A DNA stretch of 32,844 nt from PALSA-505 sp035308365 (GCA_035308365.1 DATGGU010000026.1:1-32844), one strand, 5' to 3'. Positions 22,107 to 30,383 are shown, counted from the stretch's first letter. Notes: generated from the sequence alone by a model not told the origin. Made by a program: numbers and translations.

Positions 22107-24194
22107 ATGTACGGCGGCGGCGCCAGTCCCTGGCTGATGATGCGCGGGTTCACCCGCGACCCCTCCATAACCAAACAGCGGATCAAGCCCGGAACCGTGC
22201 GCAGGATCATCACCTACGCCAAGCCATACCGGTGGATGCTCGCCGCGTTCCTGCTCGTCGTCGTGGTGGACGCGGCAGTCACAGTTTCCTATCCGCTGCT
22301 GTTCAGGATGATCATCGATGACGGCATCCTGCGCGGCAACACCGCACTCGTCGGCGAGCTGGCCGGCGCCACCGCCGCCATCGCGGTGTTCGACGCCTTC
22401 CTCGGCTTCGCCCAGCGCTGGTATTCCGCCCGGATCGGCGAAGGCCTGATCTACGACCTGCGCACCGAGGTGTTCGGTCACGTGCAGCGCCAGCCGATCG
22501 CGTTCTTCACCCGGGCTCAGACCGGCTCGCTGGTCAGCAGGCTGAACGGCGACGTGATCGGCGCCCAGCAGGCGATCACCAGCGTGCTGTCCACCGTGCT
22601 GTCCAGCCTGGTCCAGCTGATCCTGGTGCTCATCACGATGTTCTACCTGTCCTGGCTGGTCACCGTCATCGCCCTGGTCATGCTGCCGGTGTTCATCCTG
22701 CCGGCCAAGCTGATCGGGCGCAGGCTGCAGCGGCTCACCAGGGAGTCCATGCAGCTCGACGCCGAGATGGGCTCGACGATGACCGAGCGGTTCAACGTGG
22801 CCGGCGCCATGCTGGCCAAGCTGTACGGCCGCCCGGCCGAGGAAGCGGCGCTGTTCGGCAACCGGGCCGGACGGGTGCGGGACATCGGCGTGGTCACCTC
22901 GCTCTACGGCGGGGTGCTGTTCATCTCGCTGACCCTGCTTGCCTCGACGGCCACCGCGATGATCTACGGGGTCGGCGGCAGCCTGGTGGTCAGCCATACC
23001 TTCCAGATCGGCACGCTGGTCGCGCTGACCGCCCTGCTCACCCGGGTCTACGCCCCGATCATGTCGCTGTCCAACGTGCAGGTGACCGTGATGACCGCGC
23101 TGGTCAGCTTCGACCGCGTGTTCGAGGTGCTCGACCTCAAGCCGCTGATCGACGAGAAGCCGGACGCGGTGACGCTGCCCGCCGGCGCCGGGCCCGCCTT
23201 CGCCGCGAACGGGGAGGCCGCCCCGGCCGCGAACGGCGCCGCGGCCAGCAACGGTCATGGACGGCAGCCCGCCATCCGGGGGAGCGGTTGCGCGCCGGAC
23301 ATCGAGTTCGACCACGTGTCGTTCCGTTACCCGCTGGCCAGTGAGGTCTCGCTGGCGTCACTGGAGTCGATCGCGCTGCCATCGGCCGAGCGTTCCTCCA
23401 GCTCGCCCGGTGTGCTGCACGACGTCAGCTTCCGCGCCGCCCCCGGCAAGCTCACCGCCCTGGTCGGCCCGTCCGGAGCAGGCAAGACCACGATCACGCA
23501 CCTGGTGTCCCGGCTCTATGACCCGGGCGAGGGAACCGTCAGGATCGGCGGGTACGACGTTCGCGACCTGACCCTGGAGTCGCTGCACGCGGCCGTGGGC
23601 GTGGTCACCCAGGACGCCCACCTGTTCCACGACACGATCCGCACCAACCTCGCCTACGCCCGGCCAGGCGCCTCCGAACGCGAACTCATCCTGGCCTGCC
23701 AGGCGGCCCAGATCTGGGAGCTGATCTCGGAGCTTCCCGACGGCCTCGACACCGTGGTCGGCGACCGCGGCTACCGGCTGTCCGGCGGTGAGAAGCAGCG
23801 GGTCGCGCTGGCCAGGCTGCTGCTCAAGGCCCCGTCCGTGGTTGTCCTCGACGAGGCCACCGCGCACCTGGACTCCGAATCGGAGGCCGCCGTGCAGCGG
23901 GCGCTGGCGACCGCGCTGGCCGGCCGGACGTCGCTGGTGATCGCGCACCGGCTGTCCACGATCAGGCAGGCCGACCAGATCCTGGTCATCGACGCCGGCC
24001 GGGTCCGCGAGCGCGGCACTCATGACGAGCTGCTCGCCGCCGGCGGCCTGTACGCCGAGCTCTACCGCACCCAGTTCTCCCGCCAGGAGCCGGTCATCCC
24101 CAGCGCAGAGCCCATTGCCTCCAGCCAACTCTCAAATCAAGCCAATATTTATACCGAACGATGCGTGCCAAACGATCGCGGGCGGCCGGACTGA
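22107..24194 (+). CDS. ABC half-transporter (membrane domain fused to ATPase)
   Basis: A 695-residue exporter-type ABC protein. Residues from about 35 to 330 hold six membrane helices (MLAAFLLVVVVDAAVTVSY, ITSVLSTVLSSLVQLILVLI and others). A Gly/Ala/Asn-rich linker (about residues 350-390) leads to the ATPase: Walker A GPSGAGKT (454-461), signature LSGGEKQR (558-565), Walker B VVVLDEATAHLD, H-loop VIAHRLST. It would act as a dimer in the cytoplasmic membrane; the substrate is unknown. Start ATG 22107 follows GGAGG (22091-22095) with 11 nt. After ELYRTQF the normal family end is reached; the final residues (SNQANIYTERCVPNDRGRPD) are coded by AT-richer DNA that seems to belong to the neighbouring low-G+C segment, so the native C-terminus may have been replaced. 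Confidence 0.93.
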   Translation: MYGGGASPWLMMRGFTRDPSITKQRIKPGTVRRIITYAKPYRWMLAAFLLVVVVDAAVTVSYPLLFRMIIDDGILRGNTALVGELAGATAAIAVFDAFLGFAQRWYSARIGEGLIYDLRTEVFGHVQRQPIAFFTRAQTGSLVSRLNGDVIGAQQAITSVLSTVLSSLVQLILVLITMFYLSWLVTVIALVMLPVFILPAKLIGRRLQRLTRESMQLDAEMGSTMTERFNVAGAMLAKLYGRPAEEAALFGNRAGRVRDIGVVTSLYGGVLFISLTLLASTATAMIYGVGGSLVVSHTFQIGTLVALTALLTRVYAPIMSLSNVQVTVMTALVSFDRVFEVLDLKPLIDEKPDAVTLPAGAGPAFAANGEAAPAANGAAASNGHGRQPAIRGSGCAPDIEFDHVSFRYPLASEVSLASLESIALPSAERSSSSPGVLHDVSFRAAPGKLTALVGPSGAGKTTITHLVSRLYDPGEGTVRIGGYDVRDLTLESLHAAVGVVTQDAHLFHDTIRTNLAYARPGASERELILACQAAQIWELISELPDGLDTVVGDRGYRLSGGEKQRVALARLLLKAPSVVVLDEATAHLDSESEAAVQRALATALAGRTSLVIAHRLSTIRQADQILVIDAGRVRERGTHDELLAAGGLYAELYRTQFSRQEPVIPSAEPIASSQLSNQANIYTERCVPNDRGRPD

Positions 24195-24205
24195 GCGCAC
24201 TGCAG

Positions 24206-25354
24206 CTACTGATTGTCCTTAGCCAGCAACGGCGTTTTCTCGCCAGACTTGTCAGTCTGCGTGGGTTTGCTGAGCTTGTCAGTCTTGCTGGGCCTGATGA
24301 GTGAGATTTCCGAGTCGTCGTCCGAGGATGATTCTTCCGCCGAGTTCGGGAGTAGTATTGTGTCATTGTCCGAGAGTATTACTGGGTGATTCGGAGCATC
24401 ATCTCGGAGTATTATTGGATCCGGGTCTTTTTCTTTGTCTACGATCACAAACTCGTCGGCCACGAGCTGGGTCATCGCGTCAGTGTCGACAGTGAGGCTA
24501 CTCTTAACCGCCCCCGCGGTTGCGCACGCTTGGTAGAAGTTGTCGGAGACTTCGACCTTGCCTGAGACGTAGCACTTTATCGATATGGTATCCACGAACG
24601 GCGCAGTCGTGGGAGTCTCTGACCAGGTGATCCTGAACTCATAATAGCAGCTGTCCGGATCCTTGCCATCACGGCCCACATAGATATCGCCGCTCAGCTC
24701 CAGCTTGGTTCCATAACCGATCGACGGCTGCGCCCCCTCTACTGGCATTATGGAGGCATTCTCCAGTACCTTGATCTTAATCTCCTGCTTCCCTTTTTTC
24801 TCCTTCGGGGCTTCCTCCGGCGCCTGCTCGATTATTTCGGGCTCTTTCTGCTTGTCGTCCGCGTTCTTAATTCCGGTTGTTATGGCTGTGGCCAGCTTAG
24901 GGTAATCGATGGGTGGGCTCTTGTCCTTACTCTTGTCCTTTTTACCCTCAAGTGTAAAAGTGTACTCGACGACCTCGAAGCGCACTTTGACGCTCACGCT
25001 GGACGAATGCCACCCACCCGGCGCGAAGGAAATTACACTTGGCCCACGCCAGATATATCCCGAGGCTCGCCATTTCGACGACAAGGTGAAAATTGCTTCC
25101 TTTGCGCCGAGGTGAGTAAGAAGGTCTTCCGATTCCCCCAGCGCCTTAACTACATTTGTACCCAGCCTCTCGGCCGTCGAGACTTTGCTGCTGATCGACT
25201 TGAACGTGCAATTGCTTCGGTATAGGTAGCCTACTGTTGCATCCGCTATCTTAACTGCCGTGGCACCCATGCTGAGCGCCATGAGCGCATTACTGACCTC
25301 AGTGAAGCGCCAGAGGGTATCCCGCCAGGACGGGTCGGGAATTGGTGTTGACAT
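24206..25354 (-). CDS. Unknown 382-aa protein of the low-G+C cassette (X3)
   Basis: I do not recognise this protein. The first 45 residues are partly hydrophobic (VSNALMALSMGATAVKIADATVGYLY), possibly a membrane-contacting helix. A beta-rich domain follows (YIWRGPSVISFAPGGWHSSSVSVKVRFEVVEYTFTLEG as a run of strands). A highly charged Lys/Glu/Pro linker lies around residues 140-200. A second beta-rich domain (YGTKLELSGDIYVGRDG ... YYEFRITW ... IKCYVSGKVEVSDNFYQA) is followed by a Ser/Asp-rich acidic tail (ESSSDDDSEISL). The layout of two beta domains on charged linkers suggests a structural or surface protein. Base use is unlike the neighbours: three 60-nt stretches at 24241-24420 count as 57, 53 and 43% G+C, against 72% for a stretch in eccC. 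ATG 25354 has an AGGAAAGTGAG upstream. It is the last of three genes and ends 11 nt from the convergent ABC transporter stop. Confidence 0.7.
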   Translation of the reverse strand: MSTPIPDPSWRDTLWRFTEVSNALMALSMGATAVKIADATVGYLYRSNCTFKSISSKVSTAERLGTNVVKALGESEDLLTHLGAKEAIFTLSSKWRASGYIWRGPSVISFAPGGWHSSSVSVKVRFEVVEYTFTLEGKKDKSKDKSPPIDYPKLATAITTGIKNADDKQKEPEIIEQAPEEAPKEKKGKQEIKIKVLENASIMPVEGAQPSIGYGTKLELSGDIYVGRDGKDPDSCYYEFRITWSETPTTAPFVDTISIKCYVSGKVEVSDNFYQACATAGAVKSSLTVDTDAMTQLVADEFVIVDKEKDPDPIILRDDAPNHPVILSDNDTILLPNSAEESSSDDDSEISLIRPSKTDKLSKPTQTDKSGEKTPLLAKDNQ

Positions 25355-25426
25355 AATAATCTCACTTTCCTCGAAGACATCGGGTAGCGAATATTGCTGA
25401 TAACGAGCCGTTGGGAGTTTCCCACC

Positions 25427-25795
25427 CTAGGCGGATCCCCACCCAATGTCCTCGATGACCAGAGTTCCTTCCCGTTCCGTCCTTTCTTCATCGAAGTCGA
25501 CCCCGAACGCGAGTTTCCCGCCGATATAGCCAGGGAATTTGACATCCCAGGGGACTTGTGCACAGCCTTCCGGCAGGCCGTCCGCAGCCACTCCGGCGGC
25601 TGCTTTCCCGGAGAGTTCAGAGACTTGTGGTGCTGTTACGTCTGCCTCAATTGCCTCTTTCCAGGCTGGGTCTGCCAGGAGGGTTTTTGCCGCGGCGACC
25701 GCCTTGGGGTCTGCGTTCTGGGCTTCCCTGGCCTTCGCCAGCATCATTTCCCACGCCTGAGCCCTTGCCTGCTCCTTTGAGAGCGCTTCTGCCAT
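25427..25795 (-). CDS. Unknown 122-aa protein of the low-G+C cassette (X2)
   Basis: No family is recognised. The first half is strongly helical and Ala/Lys/Glu-rich (LSKEQARAQAWEMMLAKAREAQNADPKAVAAAKTLL). The second half is likely beta (VPWDVKFPGYIGGKLAFGVDFDEE, then TLVIEDIGWG). It has no signal peptide or membrane segment, and one Cys. I chose ATG 25795 because GGAGG lies 10 nt upstream; GTG 25804 would be too close to it. It is 55 nt after X1 and 72 nt before X3 on the same strand, so the three are probably one operon. The G+C is higher than in X3 but below that of the backbone genes. Confidence 0.65.
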   Translation of the reverse strand: MAEALSKEQARAQAWEMMLAKAREAQNADPKAVAAAKTLLADPAWKEAIEADVTAPQVSELSGKAAAGVAADGLPEGCAQVPWDVKFPGYIGGKLAFGVDFDEERTEREGTLVIEDIGWGSA

Positions 25796-25850
25796 TGTTC
25801 TCACGCCTCCTGTTACCGGACGGGATACGAGCTCTCATATTCGTCGCAGA

Positions 25851-26564
25851 TCAGTTCTGCCCGGCCGCAGCTTTGTTCGCCTCGACCGCCAGGTTCTCGA
25901 GCTCGGCCAGGCTGAGGGCGGCGACAACCTCAGCGGGCAGCGAGGTCACGGCCTGGGTCAGGGTTTTCTGGGCCAGGCTGGTCACCAGCGCGGCACCTTC
26001 CTGGGCTTCTTCCGTCGTGGCAAAGGTGGCTGCTTCGGCGGCCACAGCCGGGGGGCCACCTTCGGCCACTGGTTCCGCCGCCTGCTGAACGTCGGCGGAT
26101 CCTTCGGGTTCCCATTCGTCCCAGGTGCGCCAGTCGTCGGAGTGCTGGCTCTCGGCATAGTAGTATTCCTGGTCTTCGGTATCGTATTTGTACCAGGCGG
26201 TCCAGGGCCTGACCGGGTCGGCGCTGGGGTTCGGCTGAGGGACCTTCTCCCCGTTCTCCCATTTGGTGACTTCTTCCTCGAGCCAGGTCAGGAAGGTATT
26301 ATCATCGCTCAGGTTAGAATTGAAGGTTTCAATATCTTTCGCTGAAATGATCCACTCAGACAGATAGCCCTTGAGCTCGCTCTTCTTATCCAGCGCGACC
26401 CAGCTATCGTCCTCGAACAGGCCGCTCAGCCGGTCATCGAGCGCCTCGATCCGGTCGATTCTTGCGTTGATTTCCCCGGCGTCATCCGCGTCATCTGCCG
26501 GTCGTTCCGGTGGAACCAGAAAGACGAGCGCTTTCTCAACGTCGCTGACATCGATATCTGGCAT
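25851..26564 (-). CDS. Unknown 237-aa acidic protein with Trp/Tyr-rich motif (X1)
   Basis: No family is recognised with certainty. The protein is very acidic. Residues 1 to about 110 are helical with many Asp/Glu (RPADDADDAGEINARIDRIE, LDDRLSGLFEDDSW). Residues 121-151 form a Trp/Tyr cluster: W121, W124, YYY at 134-136, then W145, W148 and W151. The spacing of Trp, triple aromatic and Trp recalls a WW-type three-strand fold but is only a resemblance. The C-terminal 70 residues are Ala/Glu-rich helices (VVAALSLAELENLAVEANKAA). ATG 26564 was preferred; GTG 26570 is also in frame, and the SD is weak (GAGAGTGGG). It is first of the three-gene cassette and lies 213 nt downstream of secA2, with a hairpin between. 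Confidence 0.65.
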   Translation of the reverse strand: MPDIDVSDVEKALVFLVPPERPADDADDAGEINARIDRIEALDDRLSGLFEDDSWVALDKKSELKGYLSEWIISAKDIETFNSNLSDDNTFLTWLEEEVTKWENGEKVPQPNPSADPVRPWTAWYKYDTEDQEYYYAESQHSDDWRTWDEWEPEGSADVQQAAEPVAEGGPPAVAAEAATFATTEEAQEGAALVTSLAQKTLTQAVTSLPAEVVAALSLAELENLAVEANKAAAGQN

Positions 26565-26776
26565 ACCCACTACCCACTCTCAGTAAGTTCCGCGCCATTC
26601 ACGCTACGTTCGGGGCCGGGCGGATCCACGAGCAAGCAGGCAGGGGTTAGCGCAGCGTGACGTGCCACTTATGGCAAGCTGCGGACCAGCACACAACGGT
26701 GCGGCCGGGGTACTGGCACAGCACATCGCCGCCGGGCGACCGCAGAGACGTTCAGGCTTGTGTTACCCGCGGTGGG
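26565..26776. other. Gap between secA2 and the unknown cassette
   Basis: There is no gene in this 212-nt gap. It holds the right-hand copy of a 7-bp direct repeat, ACTCTCA (26576-26582), whose other copy is at 24128-24134, and a two-part hairpin at 26651-26683. A promoter for the cassette must be here or upstream; I see only a weak TAGCGT on the minus strand. Confidence 0.45.
26651..26683 (-). terminator. Hairpin downstream of secA2
   Basis: The outer stem is CGCAGC (26651-26656) with GCTGCG (26678-26683); the inner stem is TGCCA (26663-26667), loop CTTA, TGGCA (26672-26676). It lies about 95 nt past the secA2 stop on the minus strand and about 87 nt before X1, so the cassette probably has its own promoter. 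Confidence 0.4.
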
Positions 26777-29308
26777 TCAGCTTGACCGGGGCCTGCCGAG
26801 AAGGCGGCCGACGCTGCGGACGGCGCGGTCGATGTCGGTGCCGAACGGGTTGTCCTGGACCAGGTAGGTCCAGGTGGCGCTGGGGCGCTTGAGGCCGGCC
26901 GCGCCGAGGTCGGCGCCTTCTCCGGTGATCGCCACGGTCTTGAAGGTCTCCTCGGACCGCTGCTGCGCCTCGTCGAACAGGTTGTTGAAGCTGCGAACGG
27001 CTTCCTTGTGGAACTGGTCGAGCGGATCCAGGCCGCGGCCGAGGGCGCGCAGGTGGATGCCCTCCCGCACGTCGGCCAGGTCGGCGATGTGGTTTGCCCA
27101 GCCACGGTCCAGGTGGAAGAGCATGATCTGCCGGGCTGCCTCGGTGAGCACCTCGTCGTCCACCGTCTCCTTGAGCTCGGCGAGCCGCTCCGGGCACTTC
27201 TCGCCGAGCGTCTTCAGCGCAAGGTCGGTGCGCAGCAGTTTGTCCCTGTGATCGAGGACGATCCGGCGCTGTTCCTCGATGAGCTTGTTGTACCGCCAGG
27301 TGTTGCGGTGGATCTCGAGGTTGACCCCCTCGGCGACACGCTGCGCGTGGCCGAGCACCCAGTGGGCTGCCGGGTCGGTGATCAGGCCGTCGTCGTCCAC
27401 GTCGTCGGGCGGTGCGGCGTCCGGCGCGTACTGGGTGACAAGGTCGTCCTCCATGCTGGCGAAGAACACCGAGCCGCCCGGGTCGCCCTGGCGGCCGGCC
27501 CGGCCGCTGAGCTGGTAGTCGAGCCTGCTGCTCTGGTGCCTGCCGGTGCCGATCACCTGCAGGCCGCCGAGTTCGGCGACCTCGTCACGGTCACCGTTGG
27601 TGCCGCCGAGCTTGATGTCGGTGCCACGGCCAGCGATCTGGGTCGAGACGGTGATCGCCCCGCGCGAGCCCGCCTCGGCGATGATCGCCGCCTCTTCCGC
27701 GTCGTTCTTGGCGTTCAGCACCACACAGGGCAGCCCATCGCGCTCCAGCCTGGTTGCCAGCCGCTCGGACTCGGCGATGTCCAGGGTCCCGATGAGGATC
27801 GGCCGCCCACTCTCGTGGGTCTGCCTGATCTGCGCCACGATCGCGTTTTCCTTGGCCTCAAGGGTCGCGTAGAGCCGGTCGGGTTCGTCCTCGCGGATGC
27901 ATGGCACGTTCGGCGGGATGGCCGCGACCTCGCAGTTGTAGAACTCGCGGAGCTGCTCACCGACGGCGACGGCGGTTCCGGTCATGCCGCAGACCGTCGG
28001 GTAGCTGCGGATCAGCGACTCGATCGTGATGCTGTCCAGGATCTCGCCGGTGTCGGTGGCGCTCAGGCCCTCCTTGGCCTCCACCGCCGCGTGCAGGCCG
28101 TCGGGCAGGCGCTGCAGCCAGGCCACCCGGCCACGGGACTCGCTGACCAGCCGGACCTTTTCGCCGGTGACGATGTAGTCCACATCCCGCTGCAGCAGCA
28201 CGTGCGCGTGCAGCGCGACGTTCAGCCTGGTGAGCACGGGCAGGTTTTCCTCGGCGTACAGATCGATGCCACCGAGGGCGCGCTCGGCGGCATGCGCGCC
28301 GGCCTCGGTCAGCGTCACATTGCGGGCGTCCTCGTCGATCTCGTAGTGCGCTCCGCGGGCCAGCTTGCGGACCACGTCGGCCATCTCACGGTCCGCGATG
28401 CCTTCCTCGGCGCTGCCGGCCAGCACCAGCGGCACCCGGGCCTCGTCGATCAGCACGGAATCCGCCTCGTCGATGAGCGCCACGTCGGGCGGGGTGGTGA
28501 CCATGTCCTCCACCCGCACAGCGAGCCGGTCCCTGAGCACGTCGAAACCGATCTCGCTGACCGGCGCGTAGGTCACCTCGGCCGCATAGGCCGCGCGGCG
28601 TTCCTCCGGAGTGGACGACTGGTTGATCCAGCCGACGCTGACGCCGAGCAGGTCATACAGCGGGCGCATCCACTCGGCGTCGCGGCGGGCCAGGTAGTCG
28701 TTGACGGCGACCACGTGCACGGACCGGCCGGCCAGGGCATAACCGGCCGCGGCGATCGCACCGGCCAGGGTCTTCCCCTCGCCGGTGGCCATCTCGGCGA
28801 TCTGACCGGACAGCATCGCCAGGGTGCCGATGAGCTGCACGTCGAACGGCCGCTCGCCCAGCGCTCTGCGGGCGGCCTCGCGGGCGATGGCACACAGATC
28901 GGCGTCTTCGACCGCGTCGCCGGCCGCGTCGGTCAGCTCCTCGCCGGTCAGCTCGCGCAGCCGGTCCTCCTGGGCGGCGATCTGCGGCAGCAGCTTGGAG
29001 TACCGGCTCAGGTCCGCCGATCCGGGCTTCTGCAGGAACCGGCGCACCCGGTTGCGCACGCCGCCGACGGCCGCGACCCCACCGGTGGACCTGGCACCCG
29101 CCGTCTTGGCGGCAGCCTTCGTGTCTGCGGCCTTCGTGTCGGCAGGCTTCGTGTCGGCAGGCTTGGCCGCCACGGCCGTGACACCGGCCGTGTCATCCGC
29201 CGGCGTGGAGTCCGTGGCGCCGGCCTCGGTCGCGGTCGTGGTGTCCGGCGTAACGTCGCCGGGGGCGCCGGAGTCCTCGCGGCGCCGGTTGCGGCCTGGC
29301 AGCTTCAT
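26777..29308 (-). CDS. secA2: SecA2, accessory Sec translocase ATPase
   Basis: An 843-residue SecA-type DEAD motor. Walker A is ATGEGKT (174-180), Walker B/DEAD-like ALIDEADSVLIDEA, with motifs VNDYLARRDAEWM, SGRAGRQGDPG and TQIAGRGTDIKLGG. It lacks the zinc-binding C-terminal tail of SecA1 and ends RAVRSVGRLLG, consistent with the actinobacterial SecA2 group (about 770-850 residues). SecA2 exports a limited set of proteins across the cytoplasmic membrane with help from SecYEG. The first 75 or so residues are an Ala/Thr/Pro/Asp/Lys-rich extension with three copies of a pentapeptide, PADTK/AADTK (50-64). ATG 29308 has only a weak SD (GGAAT). The order after the sulfotransferase and before the unknown cassette is on one strand. 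Confidence 0.92.
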   Translation of the reverse strand: MKLPGRNRRREDSGAPGDVTPDTTTATEAGATDSTPADDTAGVTAVAAKPADTKPADTKAADTKAAAKTAGARSTGGVAAVGGVRNRVRRFLQKPGSADLSRYSKLLPQIAAQEDRLRELTGEELTDAAGDAVEDADLCAIAREAARRALGERPFDVQLIGTLAMLSGQIAEMATGEGKTLAGAIAAAGYALAGRSVHVVAVNDYLARRDAEWMRPLYDLLGVSVGWINQSSTPEERRAAYAAEVTYAPVSEIGFDVLRDRLAVRVEDMVTTPPDVALIDEADSVLIDEARVPLVLAGSAEEGIADREMADVVRKLARGAHYEIDEDARNVTLTEAGAHAAERALGGIDLYAEENLPVLTRLNVALHAHVLLQRDVDYIVTGEKVRLVSESRGRVAWLQRLPDGLHAAVEAKEGLSATDTGEILDSITIESLIRSYPTVCGMTGTAVAVGEQLREFYNCEVAAIPPNVPCIREDEPDRLYATLEAKENAIVAQIRQTHESGRPILIGTLDIAESERLATRLERDGLPCVVLNAKNDAEEAAIIAEAGSRGAITVSTQIAGRGTDIKLGGTNGDRDEVAELGGLQVIGTGRHQSSRLDYQLSGRAGRQGDPGGSVFFASMEDDLVTQYAPDAAPPDDVDDDGLITDPAAHWVLGHAQRVAEGVNLEIHRNTWRYNKLIEEQRRIVLDHRDKLLRTDLALKTLGEKCPERLAELKETVDDEVLTEAARQIMLFHLDRGWANHIADLADVREGIHLRALGRGLDPLDQFHKEAVRSFNNLFDEAQQRSEETFKTVAITGEGADLGAAGLKRPSATWTYLVQDNPFGTDIDRAVRSVGRLLGRPRSS
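29117..29161 (-). repeat. 15-bp repeat inside secA2 (PADTK pentapeptides)
   Basis: Three near-identical 15-nt units code P-A-D-T-K, P-A-D-T-K and A-A-D-T-K (residues 50-64), followed by a degraded A-A-A-K-T. The plus-strand view repeats TTCGTGTCGGCAGGC. As in sufT, the unit is a multiple of three and lies in an N-terminal extension. Confidence 0.8.
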
Positions 29309-29433
29309 TGAGACTTATTCCAAACAGCAGTAGGTGTGATCCTGGTGTATGAGCTTGACCCGCAGGTATGAAACCCAGACTGAGGGTTCAGCATAAGCCT
29401 CATTGGTCAGTCGCCGTTTCTCTCAGTGTCCGG

Positions 29434-30327
29434 TCAGTAGCCATAGCCAACCCGGCGCAGCTCATCGCCCGCGATCTTCTCCACCTCGGTGGTCTGCTCG
29501 GCGCTGAGCGTGCGCCGCCATGCTCCTGGTTCGAGGGCGCGGGAGGGGTAAGGGTCACGCAGGGCGATGGCCGAGACCCGGGCGCCGATGAATTCCGACA
29601 CCGTGCCCGCGGCGGCTTCCGGCTTGCTCACAAGCTCCTCGTAGCGAAGCGTGGTCAGCCGCTGCGCGGAGAGGTTGTGCCGCAGCCGCGCGGACATCCG
29701 CACCGCCGACCTCCATCTCATCGCGCACTTGCCCGCGAGGGACAGTTCGGCCCATCCAGCGCGGTCGGTCTCGCTCTCGACCCCGAGGAAGGGGTTCGGG
29801 AACTCGCTGTCCAGGTTAGCGAAGCCCGGCCGTAGCGAGGTCAGCGAGTCCGCGTCGGTCAGCATGCCGGCCACCACGTCACGGCCGTCCCTGATCACCT
29901 GCACGAACCTGGCATCGGGGAACGCGTCGGCGAGCGTGCTGGCACAGTAGAGCAGCTCCGGGCTGGCGTCGCCGTACCTGGCGATGGAACTCTCGGTTAC
30001 GCAGGACTCCTCGCCGCCCACCCCGCCGGCCCGCCGGCAGGCATGGCTGCACATCGTGCAGCCATAGGGGTTCAGCCGCCACGCCTGGGAGAAGGCGTCC
30101 CGCAGCACCGAGGCGGCCGCCTCGGTCCGCCCACGCGCGATCGAGGGGCGCCGGGCGAACGCGTAGACGACATGCGTCACGCTGGGCTGCCCCATCGTGA
30201 TGTGGAATCCGGTCGATCGTTTCAGCGCCCGGCCCACCAGTTCGGTACCCGAGTGGGGTGCCCCGATGACGAACACCGGCTGGCGGACCTTTCGGCCGTT
30301 AACGACCAGTATGTAGCTGGATCGCAT
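29434..30327 (-). CDS. PAPS-dependent sulfotransferase family protein
   Basis: A protein of about 297 residues. The 5'-phosphosulfate-binding loop is GAPHSGT (22-28) at the end of the first strand (QPVFVIGAPHSGTELVGRAL). The 3'-phosphate-binding element is RFVQVIRDGRDVVAGML (140-156). These are the two hallmarks of the PAPS sulfotransferase fold, which moves a sulfate group onto a carbohydrate, lipid or protein; the acceptor cannot be told. The middle has a Cys group, C90-x2-C93-x3-C97 and C109, unusual in the family and able to bind a metal or form disulfides. Start is uncertain: ATG 30327 has GGTGGG 5 nt upstream; ATG 30348 and TTG 30354 are alternatives. It sits between GH15 and secA2 with short gaps. 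Confidence 0.85.
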   Translation of the reverse strand: MRSSYILVVNGRKVRQPVFVIGAPHSGTELVGRALKRSTGFHITMGQPSVTHVVYAFARRPSIARGRTEAAASVLRDAFSQAWRLNPYGCTMCSHACRRAGGVGGEESCVTESSIARYGDASPELLYCASTLADAFPDARFVQVIRDGRDVVAGMLTDADSLTSLRPGFANLDSEFPNPFLGVESETDRAGWAELSLAGKCAMRWRSAVRMSARLRHNLSAQRLTTLRYEELVSKPEAAAGTVSEFIGARVSAIALRDPYPSRALEPGAWRRTLSAEQTTEVEKIAGDELRRVGYGY

Positions 30328-30383
30328 GACTGCCCACCAGTGTGACATCGCCAAGCGAAGTTCACTGGCAGCCCACGAATCCG

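Noticed and set aside
24206..26564. Known phage, toxin-antitoxin or restriction system in the unknown cassette
   Set aside because: I see no integrase, nuclease, methylase, antitoxin or phage structural motif in the three proteins, so no such label is justified.
27008..29311. Plus-strand 767-codon frame opposite secA2
   Set aside because: The minus strand encodes all SecA motor motifs; the plus frame is His/Gly/Arg-rich shadow sequence.
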